Shown piece after piece: positions 18,231 to 26,458 of a stretch of DNA of 64,000 bases. Origin of the DNA: Bacteroidia bacterium (lineage in GTDB: Bacteria; Bacteroidota; Bacteroidia; Chitinophagales; Chitinophagaceae); contig JAUHYD010000004.1 in assembly GCA_030426665.1 (NCBI GenBank), positions 41,598 through 105,597 on the forward strand, written 5' to 3'. A program made the position numbers and the translations under genes. The stretch's first letter is position 1, and each line of letters opens with the position of its first letter. The notes under the pieces were generated by a model. It ran no database searches. It was not told the origin of the DNA and worked only from the letters and a program-made list of their open reading frames with translations.

Positions 18231-19103
18231 ATGAACTTCAAACATATTCTCAACGAAATAGAAAAAACAGATCCGGAGGTTTACGAAAAGCTCAGTGGTC
18301 GCAGAGAGGTACTTAAAGGCTTCGGCTCTAAGGTGGCTCTTGCAGCTTTGCCTTTTGCCATCGGTTCTATGTTTAAGAAAGCTTACGGTCAAACAACTGA
18401 TGCTGTTATCGATGCCCTTAATCTGGCACTTGAGTTTGAATACCTAGAATATACATACTACCGCCAGGGTAATAATACCGGTGGGCTTATTCCTACCACT
18501 GATTTGCCGGGCTTTAAAGCAATTGAGGCACAAGAGAAAGCGCATATCAACTTTCTTATCACGACGATAACGGCCATGGGAGGAATACCCTTCACACCTA
18601 AGAACTACAGCCACCCGACAACCGTTGCACCTTATGTGCCGGCTGCATATGATTTCGAAATGAATAGTACCTATACGCCATTCAGCGACTATAGGACGTT
18701 TTTGATACTGGCGCAAGTGTTTGAAGATACCGGTGTCCATGCGCTGCAAGGACAAATACCAACATTGCTTGGAAATAATGAAGTACTGACACAAGCGTTC
18801 CAGATTATGGAAGTGGAAGCAAGACACGCAGCGTTTGTCCGTACTATTCGGAGGTTAGCACCTATTGATGCTCCCGAGACACCTACACCATGGATTACCA
18901 ATAATATTCCACCAACAATTCCATTTCAAGATTATTACGTAGGCGAAGACCGGGTAGAACATGATGGAGTTATTTCACTTTACTCAGAAAACCCCAACTA
19001 CCCCAGTGGCACATCGCCACAGGTAGCTGCTACTGCAGCTTTTGACGAGCCTTACGACAAAGCAAAAGTGCTTTCGTTGATTGCTCCATTCAAAGTTATA
19101 TAG
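18231..19103 (+). CDS. Exported ferritin-like domain protein (second of a tandem pair)
   Basis: The 290-residue product from ATG 18231 has an RR-type signal-like N-terminus after a 25-residue leader (SGRREVLKGFGSKVALAALP). A ferritin-like bundle follows with likely ligands in LALEFEYLEYTYYRQG, AIEAQEKAHINFLITTITAM and QIMEVEARHAAFVRTIRR. The C-terminal about 60 residues (PTPWITNNIPPTIPF onwards) resemble the tail of desiccation-related/dessication-type ferritin-like proteins. It is co-directional with its paralogue upstream and is followed by a terminator. A redox or metal-storage role in the periplasm is an inference. Confidence 0.75.
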   Translation: MNFKHILNEIEKTDPEVYEKLSGRREVLKGFGSKVALAALPFAIGSMFKKAYGQTTDAVIDALNLALEFEYLEYTYYRQGNNTGGLIPTTDLPGFKAIEAQEKAHINFLITTITAMGGIPFTPKNYSHPTTVAPYVPAAYDFEMNSTYTPFSDYRTFLILAQVFEDTGVHALQGQIPTLLGNNEVLTQAFQIMEVEARHAAFVRTIRRLAPIDAPETPTPWITNNIPPTIPFQDYYVGEDRVEHDGVISLYSENPNYPSGTSPQVAATAAFDEPYDKAKVLSLIAPFKVI

Positions 19104-19136
19104 ACATTCGGACTGGATTGTCCACAATGTAAATTG

Positions 19137-19168
19137 AATAGCCTGCATTTTAGTTAATGCAGGCTATT
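19137..19168. terminator. Bidirectional terminator between convergent genes
   Basis: A perfect 13-bp stem AATAGCCTGCATT / AATGCAGGCTATT with a 6-base loop lies between the ferritin-like gene (+) and the DUF4159 gene (-). T-rich flank on one side and A-rich on the other fit use in both directions. Confidence 0.8.
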
Positions 19169-19197
19169 TAATTTTATACTACAAAAAGAGATATTAT

Positions 19198-19890
19198 TTA
19201 TGGTACCTGCTTCTCTTGTGTATGGGTACTGTTATTAGAAAATATATACTGAATAATATTTGCGCCCATCTGCAATGCCGCCTGCCTTTTTTCAGGGGTA
19301 TCATTGTGTACGTCGGGGTCTTCCCAGCCATCACCTAAATCAGTATCATAACTATAAAGGCACACTAATCTTCCTTTGTATATCAGACCATAGCCTTTTG
19401 GCGGTTTTTCGTCGTGCTCATGTACTTTAGGAAGCCCGTTCGGAAAGTCAAACTTCTGATGGTAAATGGGGTGGGTAAATGGTAACTCTACCAATTGTAA
19501 TTCCGGGAAAATGTCTTTAAGCACCGGCCGCACATAGGGATCTAAACCGTAGTTATCGTCAATATGCAAAAAGCCACCCGCCTCGAGATATTTGCGCAGG
19601 TTTTTTGCCTCAGTGCTATTTACCGTCCAACGTCCATGACCGGTGACGTGCAAGTAAGGGTAATTGAATATTTCCGGGCTAGACGCAGCCACCTGCGCTT
19701 CTTTCAGGTCGAAATTGGTATGTAGCTGTGCATTGCAAAATTGTGCCAGATTCTTAAGCGAAGTGGGATTTGCATACCAATCACCACCACCATTGTACAC
19801 TAACAGACCTAACTGCATAGCCTGAGCCTGAGCAACAAAAGGAAATGCAAATAAAGATAACGAGAGGAAAATATTTTTAAGTAGCACCAT
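19198..19890 (-). CDS. DUF4159-domain exported protein
   Basis: The 230-residue protein from ATG 19890 has a signal peptide (FLSLSLFAFPFVAQAQA). A DUF4159 domain of the ThuA/GATase-like fold follows: GLLVYNGGGDWYANPTSLKN, PYLHVTGHGRWTVNSTEAKN, AGGFLHIDDNYGLDPYVRP and LPFTHPIYHQKFDFPNGLPK. The family is exported and conserved in Bacteroidota, and its activity is not known. Its ATG shares one base with the stop of rsmE (TGATG), so the two are translationally coupled despite unrelated roles. A longer in-frame upstream reading lies inside rsmE and was rejected. Confidence 0.8.
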   Translation of the reverse strand: MVLLKNIFLSLSLFAFPFVAQAQAMQLGLLVYNGGGDWYANPTSLKNLAQFCNAQLHTNFDLKEAQVAASSPEIFNYPYLHVTGHGRWTVNSTEAKNLRKYLEAGGFLHIDDNYGLDPYVRPVLKDIFPELQLVELPFTHPIYHQKFDFPNGLPKVHEHDEKPPKGYGLIYKGRLVCLYSYDTDLGDGWEDPDVHNDTPEKRQAALQMGANIIQYIFSNNSTHTQEKQVP

Positions 19891-20606
19891 CAGGTTATAA
19901 GATTGTAGTATGCTGCAGCCGCAATTGCGGCTGTTTCGGTTCTTAACCGGTTGTTGCCCAAAGACACAGGCAAAAATCCGTGACCGATACACAAATCTAC
20001 TTCATCCTGCGTAAAGTCACCCTCCGGACCGATAAGTATAACCGCATCTTCCGTAGGTTTTAACATTTCTGTCAGCGGGTGCTTTGTATCACTGACCATA
20101 CAATGCGCTATAAACTTTTGGGGTACATCCCTATACATTTCTATCACCTGCAGTACCGATGAAATGGGGAGCAACTCCGGCAGGTAGCTTTGCTGCGACT
20201 GCAATATAGCTGACTGCAAAATCTTGCTCCACCTGTCATGTCGTATATGTGTCTTTTGATAGCGCGAAGTAGCAACCGGCATAATAGAAGAAACACCCAG
20301 TTCCGCTGCTTTCTCCAGTAACCACTCATTACGGGAATTATTTTTGGTAAACCCTACACATAGAAACAGCCTGTTACCATGTCGGTTTTCGGTGGTTGTT
20401 TCGTTTATATGAACAGTACATTTATGCCGTTCTACAAACTCTATCTGGCCCTTAGCCACAACTCCTTTACCATCCGTCAACATCAGGCGGTCGCCTTCAT
20501 TCATTCTTAACACCTGCCAAATATGTTTGGTGGTATCGGGCTCCAATGTTACGGTACTATTTGCCGTCATTTCGCCCGGATAGAAGAAACGGTGTAATTC
20601 AGACAT
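19890..20606 (-). CDS. rsmE: 16S rRNA m3U1498 methyltransferase RsmE
   Basis: The 238-residue SPOUT methyltransferase acts on 16S rRNA U1498. The N-terminal PUA-like domain (HRFFYPGEM..., HIWQVLRMNEGDRLMLTDGKG) precedes the trefoil-knot SPOUT domain, with QSQQSYLPELLPI, ILIGPEGDFTQDEVDLC and VSLGNNRLRTETAAIAAAAY forming the SAM-binding knot. Length and motif order are typical. It lies downstream of the ECF sigma gene on the same strand with a short gap, and upstream of the coupled DUF4159 gene. Confidence 0.95.
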   Translation of the reverse strand: MSELHRFFYPGEMTANSTVTLEPDTTKHIWQVLRMNEGDRLMLTDGKGVVAKGQIEFVERHKCTVHINETTTENRHGNRLFLCVGFTKNNSRNEWLLEKAAELGVSSIMPVATSRYQKTHIRHDRWSKILQSAILQSQQSYLPELLPISSVLQVIEMYRDVPQKFIAHCMVSDTKHPLTEMLKPTEDAVILIGPEGDFTQDEVDLCIGHGFLPVSLGNNRLRTETAAIAAAAYYNLIT

Positions 20607-20629
20607 GGCACAAAATAAATAAAAAATAA

Positions 20630-21208
20630 TTAACGCAAAACTAATTGTTTTTCAGCTATTACCTTGCGCAGATTAATCAATCCATACCTCATTCTACCAA
20701 GTGCGGTGTTAATGCTTACGCCGGTCAGGTTAGAAATCTCTTTGAAACTCAGGTCGGCATATATCCTTAAAACTATAACTTCTCGTTGCTCTTCAGGAAG
20801 GTTCTCGACCAATTTGCGCACACTATCGTGTACCTGCCTGCGCTCCATACTGTCTGAGGCTAACTCAAAGTCGCCCAACAAACTCGAGATGTCCTGACCA
20901 TCCGGCAAAGTAACGGCAACCTGCAAGCGTGTTTTACGGAAGTAGTCCATACAGAGATTTCGCGCAACACGAACTGCCCAGGGCAAGAACTTACCCTGTT
21001 CACTATACCTACCGTCTTTGATAGTTTTTATTATTTTTAGAAATGTATCCTGAAAAAGGTCTTCAGCAAGATACTTATCCTTCACAAGCATAAACAAAGT
21101 TGTATATATTTTGTCCTTGTGTCTGCCAATAATGACAGCAAGCGCTTGTTCGTTTCCATGCTGGTACGCATGAATTAATTCTGCATCTGATAGATTGGTT
21201 AACTGCAT
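20630..21208 (-). CDS. ECF-type RNA polymerase sigma-70 family factor
   Basis: The 192-residue sigma factor has region 2 (DKYLAEDLFQDTFLKIIKTI and KFLPWAVRVARNLCMDYFRK) and region 4 HTH (LPEEQREVIVLRIYADLSFK then EISNLTGVSINTALGRMRYG), with no region 3 and no C-terminal extension. No anti-sigma gene is adjacent: the next gene is rsmE and the upstream gene is divergent. Control by a FecR/anti-sigma partner next door is therefore not seen. The 373-base upstream gap contains a palindrome sharing a 12-mer with a second site, a candidate autoregulatory element. Confidence 0.92.
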   Translation of the reverse strand: MQLTNLSDAELIHAYQHGNEQALAVIIGRHKDKIYTTLFMLVKDKYLAEDLFQDTFLKIIKTIKDGRYSEQGKFLPWAVRVARNLCMDYFRKTRLQVAVTLPDGQDISSLLGDFELASDSMERRQVHDSVRKLVENLPEEQREVIVLRIYADLSFKEISNLTGVSINTALGRMRYGLINLRKVIAEKQLVLR

Positions 21209-21230
21209 AGCTTCTACTTGTTTTTAATGA

Positions 21231-21420
21231 AACGTAAAGGTTTACGTCATTGAACAATATTTGGATTAAAGTAGAAGTTAGCCTTATAGACGAGTGTTTT
21301 TGTGATTAATATGACTGCAAAAAAGTTAAAATAAATGAAACTACCAAATATTTTTAGCGAGTCTTTATCATTTATTTAACCTGCTGTTTATACTAAGACG
21401 GTGAAAAGAACGTAAAGGTT
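21231..21420. promoter_or_regulatory. Repeated AACGTAAAGGTT elements in the sigma-factor upstream gap
   Basis: In the gap 21209-21581 the 12-mer AACGTAAAGGTT occurs at 21231-21242 and again at 21409-21420. The first copy lies within a perfect palindrome ACGTAAA-GG-TTTACGT (21232-21247), 24 bases before the sigma ATG on the minus strand. Either a dimeric operator or the recognition element of the sigma factor itself would fit. Nothing else is recognised in this gap. Confidence 0.4.
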
Positions 21421-21581
21421 GGGTATTTCTAAAAAACTTATTTCAATTATGGAAGTATCATTATCGGGCTGCCCACAATTGTCTTTTCGTATAGTTCATC
21501 TATCTCTGCATTTGTGACAGCTTTACAACCTGCAGACAAAATACCACAACTGAATCTTCCTGAATCCGTATTTTCACAGCA

Positions 21582-22355
21582 ATGCATGACGTAAGCCAGC
21601 TGAAAAAGTATTTAGACACAAAAGTCCGGCTATATAACCAACCGGCTTTTATTGAAAAGGATCCGATTTGCATACCGCATAGCTTCTCTAAAAAACAAGA
21701 CATAGAAATATCCGGCTTGTTTGCCGCTACGCTTGCCTGGGGCAATAGAACTACCATCATCAACAACTGTCGTAAGCTGATGTCGTGGATGGACAATGCG
21801 CCACATGATTTCATTTGCAATCATACAGACACTGAACTGAAACCCTTTGTCCATTTTGTACATCGTACTTTTAACGCGACAGACCTGTTGTATTTTATAT
21901 CTCTGCTACAGCACCATTACAGACTACACGATTCTTTAGAAAGCGCATTTGTGTCGGATAAAAAATATACACACGAAACCGTGGAAGCAGCACTGATACA
22001 CTATCACAATTACTTCTTTTCGATAGAGCATCCCGAACGTACCAGAAAACACGTTGCCACACCTGTACGTAACTCTGCCTGCAAGCGACTAAATATGTAC
22101 CTACGATGGATGGTGAGGAAAGACAATAAAGGTGTTGACTTCGGGATATGGCAAAAAATAAAACCTTCGCAGCTCATTTGCCCGCTTGATGTACATGTAG
22201 CAAGAGTAGCGCACCGTCTGGAGCTAATAGACAACATAAAGTCTGACTGGAAAAATGCTTTATTACTCACATCAAAACTCAAGCAACTAAACCCCAAAGA
22301 CCCGGCGGTATATGACTATGCCCTTTTCGGGCTGGGAGCGGAGGAGCGGTTCTGA
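21582..22355 (+). CDS. TIGR02757/DUF2400 family protein
   Basis: The 257-residue protein matches the TIGR02757 family throughout: LKKYLDTKVRLYNQPAFIEK, PHSFSKKQDIEISGLFAATL, AWGNRTTIINNCRKLMSWMD, VRKDNKGVDFGIW, LICPLDVHVARVAHRLEL and a DPAVYDYALFGLG end. The fold is related to helix-hairpin-helix DNA-glycosylase-like proteins, but no activity is established. Its stop codon directly abuts the stop of the convergent glycosyltransferase gene with no bases between. Confidence 0.85.
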   Translation: MHDVSQLKKYLDTKVRLYNQPAFIEKDPICIPHSFSKKQDIEISGLFAATLAWGNRTTIINNCRKLMSWMDNAPHDFICNHTDTELKPFVHFVHRTFNATDLLYFISLLQHHYRLHDSLESAFVSDKKYTHETVEAALIHYHNYFFSIEHPERTRKHVATPVRNSACKRLNMYLRWMVRKDNKGVDFGIWQKIKPSQLICPLDVHVARVAHRLELIDNIKSDWKNALLLTSKLKQLNPKDPAVYDYALFGLGAEERF

Positions 22356-24020
22356 CTACGGTAACGTGTGGGATAGCGTTTTTACAAGAAAATATTGCTT
22401 AACGGCGTCCTTCCGTGTTGTCGGGTTCAGAAACGGTAAAGTCAATTCGCTCACTTTATAAAAGTCGCCCTTTGTCTGAATTTCGTAACTATAGCCGCTT
22501 TCGGTAAGTAATGCCAGACCCTTTTTCATTGTAAGCAAATACTTTTCATTTTTCAGATCAGGGAGCGTATCTATACTCCTGACAGGACCCTTAGCGTAAA
22601 ACTGTATTGCATTGAGTGGGTCATCCAGTTTATATATCACTACATCTTTTGTGTCTATGTTTTGCTCGCTAATGTACCTGCCCACCTGAGAACCTACCTG
22701 ATACTGCAACAAGGGGTAGTAAAAGTAATTGGTGAGAAAAAGGTTTACAATCAGCATAGCTGATGCCGGTAACCAGAGTATTCTGTTCTTAATTTTTTTA
22801 GACAACAAAACGAACAGCCAAAACACCATACATACGCACCAAAGAGCAATAATCAACCCATTAGCAGGAAACACAATAGCAATAAGTTGCAATACCGCTA
22901 TGAGCAACAAAAAAGCAATTACCGAATGTACGGGTGCCATTATGCTACGCAGCTTTTTATAGGAAGGGTCTTCAATCAATTGTTGTACGAACCGTGCTGT
23001 AATGATAGCCGCCAAAGGAAAGACTACAAATATGTAATGTGGCAATTGGTAGGCAGATGAACCAAGAGCAATGTATGCCAGCAAAAAGCCACCAAACGTC
23101 ATCCACTCCTGACTGTGTGCTATTCGGAACTTCTGACGTACCAGCTTTATGGAATTGAGCACAAGCGCAATTACAAACAAGAATATCCAGGGCAAAAAAG
23201 ACCACAGCATATTCAGCAACAGAAAGTCGAGTTTTGCCCCATTATTCCACGGGCTTTCTCCTGTTATCCTGCCGAAGCTTTGCGACCAATAAAAGAAACG
23301 CAATCCCGAAACACCGGTGGAGCCGTTCACCAATTTTTCCGGGTGCATATCGAACTGCTGATACAGCCCTATGCTCATTGGTATCAACAGAACGGCAATC
23401 GTAATGAGTGCAGGAATAAATGCCGGACTCAAAAAGTTTTTCCATTGCCGCTTTAATACCCAGTCTGTTCCGAAACAAAATATGGGTACCATCAACGCTA
23501 TCGGCCCCTTGGTCATCATACCAAATGCTATAGCTGCACTTCCGCCTATCAGGTACCACAACTTTTTGCTCACAACCCATTCCTGTATCAGCCATAGCGA
23601 TGTGATGACACAACTCATAAGAACAGTATCGCACCTGACGTCATTAGTCATCAGGAACATACCCTGACACGTACCCAATATCAGTGCTGCCATACGCCCT
23701 GTAGCGTCGTCGTATAACCGTTTGCCCAATTTGTAGGTAGCAAACAACGCCCAAATAGCAAACAAAATGGAAGGTAACTTATACCCGAAATTGTTGACGC
23801 CAAACATCCACATACTGGAGGCACTCAACCAAAAAAGCATAGGTGGCTTATCTAAATACTCAATACCTCTATCGTACATGTGCAGGTAATCGCCACTTTC
23901 CATCATCTCCCTACTCATCTCAGCATACTGAGATGCGTCCACATCCATCGTGTCTACCCGCACACCTGTGAAGTATAGAACCGCAATAACAACAAATATC
24001 CAAAACGGAATCTTTGGCAT
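22356..24020 (-). CDS. ArnT-like glycosyltransferase (GT39/GT83, PMT_2 family)
   Basis: The 554-residue polytopic membrane glycosyltransferase uses polyprenyl-phosphate-linked sugars. After TM1, the first periplasmic loop has the catalytic acidic pair (GVRVDTMDVDASQYAEMSRE) and the YLDKPPMLFW motif typical of ArnT/PMT_2 proteins. About 11 further TM segments and a C-terminal soluble domain of about 110 residues follow. Transfer of aminoarabinose or another sugar to lipid A is possible, but the substrate cannot be read from the sequence. No other lipid A gene is adjacent. Confidence 0.85.
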   Translation of the reverse strand: MPKIPFWIFVVIAVLYFTGVRVDTMDVDASQYAEMSREMMESGDYLHMYDRGIEYLDKPPMLFWLSASSMWMFGVNNFGYKLPSILFAIWALFATYKLGKRLYDDATGRMAALILGTCQGMFLMTNDVRCDTVLMSCVITSLWLIQEWVVSKKLWYLIGGSAAIAFGMMTKGPIALMVPIFCFGTDWVLKRQWKNFLSPAFIPALITIAVLLIPMSIGLYQQFDMHPEKLVNGSTGVSGLRFFYWSQSFGRITGESPWNNGAKLDFLLLNMLWSFLPWIFLFVIALVLNSIKLVRQKFRIAHSQEWMTFGGFLLAYIALGSSAYQLPHYIFVVFPLAAIITARFVQQLIEDPSYKKLRSIMAPVHSVIAFLLLIAVLQLIAIVFPANGLIIALWCVCMVFWLFVLLSKKIKNRILWLPASAMLIVNLFLTNYFYYPLLQYQVGSQVGRYISEQNIDTKDVVIYKLDDPLNAIQFYAKGPVRSIDTLPDLKNEKYLLTMKKGLALLTESGYSYEIQTKGDFYKVSELTLPFLNPTTRKDAVKQYFLVKTLSHTLP

Positions 24021-24089
24021 AATGACCTTTGACTAAAGAATATTTATAAAAACAGGGCGGGTGGTTTTAACCTCTGGTTTTTCTATCCG

Positions 24090-24097
24090 CAAAAATA
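24090..24097 (-). promoter_or_regulatory. -7 box of the ArnT-like gene
   Basis: On the minus strand this reads TATTTTTG, an exact TAnnTTTG match. It lies about 70 bases upstream of the glycosyltransferase ATG at 24020. Confidence 0.4.
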
Positions 24098-24113
24098 GTC
24101 GCATTTTTATGGT

Positions 24114-25166
24114 ATGCTGCAATTAAGACATTATTCTTTCAATCTTGCGTTCGAATACCCTTTTACGCTATCTAAAGGAACAAAAACTCATCAGCCCACA
24201 CTTATTACATCATTGGGGCTAGGACAGTTGCGTGGAGTAGGGGAGGCAACCGCTATTGCGTACTACAATGTATCGGTTGAGGATATGGCAGCACAGCTCG
24301 AAGAAAAGCGAGGATTGATAGAGCGTTATGCACTTACCGACCCGCAAAGGTTCTGGCACTTTCTGCATCACCTTATCCCCGGTCAGCACTTCCTGATTTC
24401 TGCACTCGATATTGCCGGCTGGGACTTGTTTGCACAAATGCGCCGACAGCCCCTTCATCAACTATTAGGCATTAAATGGGGACCTACACCCTTAACTGAT
24501 TATACCATTGGTATAGGTACTCCGGACCAAATGCTGAAAAAAATGCTGGAAAAGCCCTGGCCTATTTATAAGATTAAATGCGGTACTCCCGAAGATATAG
24601 ACACGCTACGACTGCTCAGAGCCAACAACCCCGCCGCGTCTTTCAGGGTTGATGCAAACGAGAAGTGGACTTTTGAAGAAGCAAAAGGGCTGCTACCGGA
24701 ATTGAAAGCACTGGGCGTTGACCTGATAGAACAACCTCTGGCCAAAACAGCGATAGAAGAACTGAAGGAGCTAAAAGCGTTATCTCCCATACCATTGTAT
24801 GCCGATGAGAGTTGCTGTACAGAAGATGATGTTAAGAAGTGTGCAAAGCTGTTTCATGGCATCAATATAAAGCTGGCTAAGTGTGGCGGCATTACTCCTG
24901 CGATGCGCATGGTAAAGGAAGCCCGCTCTCTGGGACTGAAAGTAATGATGGGCTCGATGAGCGAAAGCAGCATTGGTACGGCAGCGGTAGCGAATATGCT
25001 GCCATTGCTTGATGAAGTAGATGCTGATGGTCCGTTATTGCTTGCAGAAGACCTGGCTGAGGGACTGAAATGGGACGACGGCACAATAACGCTTAGTGGC
25101 AGGCCGGGGCTTGGTATCCGGTTTACGGGCCCCAGACCGGTAAACCACATGAAAAAAACGGAGTAA
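24114..25166 (+). CDS. Dipeptide epimerase (enolase superfamily, L-Ala-D/L-Glu epimerase-like)
   Basis: The 350-residue protein has an N-terminal capping domain and a TIM barrel with enolase-superfamily residues. The acid/base Lys is in YKIKCG. The metal ligands are in RVDANEKW (Asp), DLIEQPL (Glu) and YADESC (Asp), with the second Lys in NIKLAKCGG and a following GSMSES. This K-x-K / D-E-D / K set with the ...GSMSES end fits the muconate-lactonizing subgroup acting as dipeptide epimerases in murein-peptide recycling. Substrate specificity within that group is inferred. Confidence 0.85.
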   Translation: MLQLRHYSFNLAFEYPFTLSKGTKTHQPTLITSLGLGQLRGVGEATAIAYYNVSVEDMAAQLEEKRGLIERYALTDPQRFWHFLHHLIPGQHFLISALDIAGWDLFAQMRRQPLHQLLGIKWGPTPLTDYTIGIGTPDQMLKKMLEKPWPIYKIKCGTPEDIDTLRLLRANNPAASFRVDANEKWTFEEAKGLLPELKALGVDLIEQPLAKTAIEELKELKALSPIPLYADESCCTEDDVKKCAKLFHGINIKLAKCGGITPAMRMVKEARSLGLKVMMGSMSESSIGTAAVANMLPLLDEVDADGPLLLAEDLAEGLKWDDGTITLSGRPGLGIRFTGPRPVNHMKKTE

Positions 25167-25394
25167 TTACTGTTGTTGCCGTTTACTGAGTAGAAAAAGC
25201 AGAAAAAAGACAAATAGCAATAGCAGAAAATTAACAACAACAAATACACCATAAATCTGTAATGCCTCTGTGCTGAAAAACGGAATATCTCGCAAATAGC
25301 AGAACCGCCACATAAACAACACGCTTATTACCAACGAAAACATCAGGCACTTTACTAATACCTGTACATTGAAAAATTCTTTCAGGTAACTCAT
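25167..25394 (-). CDS. Small two-helix membrane protein
   Basis: The 75-residue protein has two hydrophobic segments, VLVKCLMFSLVISVLFMW and VFVVVNFLLLLFVFFLLFLL, separated by a short loop, and ends KRQQQ. Charge distribution suggests both ends are cytoplasmic. It is unrecognised. Its stop directly abuts the stop of the convergent epimerase gene (shared TAATTA). It lies 43 bases downstream of the S24 repressor gene on the same strand and could be co-transcribed with it. Confidence 0.5.
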   Translation of the reverse strand: MSYLKEFFNVQVLVKCLMFSLVISVLFMWRFCYLRDIPFFSTEALQIYGVFVVVNFLLLLFVFFLLFLLSKRQQQ

Positions 25395-25437
25395 TACTCG
25401 GAATCTGCGTATCTATATACTGTTTATAATAAAGGTT

Positions 25438-26247
25438 TTACTCTTTTTCCCCCTTAAACATCCTTTTCATCTCCATCACATCTGTTTCCAGATCGGCAAG
25501 GCGGTGGTATACTTCTGCCGGTTCGCTGAAGTCACTGCTTATTTTCATTCTGCCATACCATATTTCCTTTACGTCTTCGGGATCAATTTCTATAGTAGGG
25601 AACTCATGTCTGTGCGCTATGGTATCCGATTTCAGATATAACTTCCCCCGCTCTTTCAATCTGTTAATGACCCTTTTTACCGCTACTCCTCCCGTATGAA
25701 CAATTACATAAACCCTGTTATCCCGAATTTTGTCAGGACTGTCAATCCACTCACCTATGATTCGATCGCCGCTAAGCACATTCGGTGCCATAGATGGGCC
25801 TTCCACTTCAAACATCCTGTATGTAGCGTTATTCAGACCTGGCAAGCGGAAGGTTGGCAGGGTTTCCATAAACTCAGTATCGCCGAAACCCAGCAAATAG
25901 CCGGCTCTCGCCTTCACCGGAACATATATGATGTTGTCGTTGCCACTACTATCTACCGATATTATCTTAGGAATACCGCTATAACCTGAACTTGCCGGTG
26001 TAGGCAGTAAGCCTGTTTCGACATTTTCTTCGGTTTGAGCCGCTTCTTCCATATTTTTTGACAAGAGCAAGTCCAAGGAAACTCCAAAATAATTGGCAAA
26101 AGTTCTCAGAGTCTCAATATTCGGCTCACTGATGCCTGCTTCGTAGTTTGCAATGGTAGTACGCCCTATATTAAGGTCAGAGCTAAGCCCATCCTGCGTT
26201 TTGCCCGATTTTTTTCTGAGGTATTTCAGATTTTTTGCTAAGTACAT
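25438..26247 (-). CDS. XRE-family repressor with S24 (LexA/CI-like) peptidase domain
   Basis: The 269-residue protein has an N-terminal lambda-type HTH (residues 1-60: LRKKSGKTQDGLSSDLNIGR then TTIANYEAGISEPN). After a linker comes an S24 domain with the Ser/Lys dyad visible: Ser152 in EGPSMAP and Lys191 in VAVKRV. A possible self-cleavage Ala-Gly bond lies at 115-116 (KARAGY). The C-terminal about 30 residues form a short coiled coil. This is the architecture of SOS-responsive phage repressors. It is divergent from the MuB-like operon, and the gap contains palindromic sites it could bind. Confidence 0.88.
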   Translation of the reverse strand: MYLAKNLKYLRKKSGKTQDGLSSDLNIGRTTIANYEAGISEPNIETLRTFANYFGVSLDLLLSKNMEEAAQTEENVETGLLPTPASSGYSGIPKIISVDSSGNDNIIYVPVKARAGYLLGFGDTEFMETLPTFRLPGLNNATYRMFEVEGPSMAPNVLSGDRIIGEWIDSPDKIRDNRVYVIVHTGGVAVKRVINRLKERGKLYLKSDTIAHRHEFPTIEIDPEDVKEIWYGRMKISSDFSEPAEVYHRLADLETDVMEMKRMFKGEKE

Positions 26248-26251
26248 AGGA

Positions 26252-26311
26252 CAAAGTTAAAATAAATTTTCCAAAAAGTTTGGAATTGTCAAACAATTTG
26301 GAATATCTTTG
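26252..26311. promoter_or_regulatory. Divergent promoters and operator-like palindromes of the phage-like cassette
   Basis: On the minus strand TAACTTTG (26259-26252) is an exact -7 box just upstream of the repressor ATG. On the plus strand TTTG (26279-26282), 21 bases, then TATCTTTG (26304-26311) form a -33/-7 pair. Between them lie a perfect palindrome TTCCAAA-AAG-TTTGGAA (26269-26285), a second ATTGT-CAA-ACAAT (26285-26297), and a direct repeat TTTGGAAT at 26279 and 26297. A bound repressor would cover both promoters. Confidence 0.6.
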
Positions 26312-26458
26312 TGTCAGAATTGTTGGTATTACTATCAAAAATACAAAACAAAGTCTATTTGTGCCAAAAATATTGTCGTAGTGAAAAAGAAGCAGTGCAC
26401 AATCATAATAAACTAACCTATAAACCTATCCGTAACCAATTAAAAAACTGTGAATATT

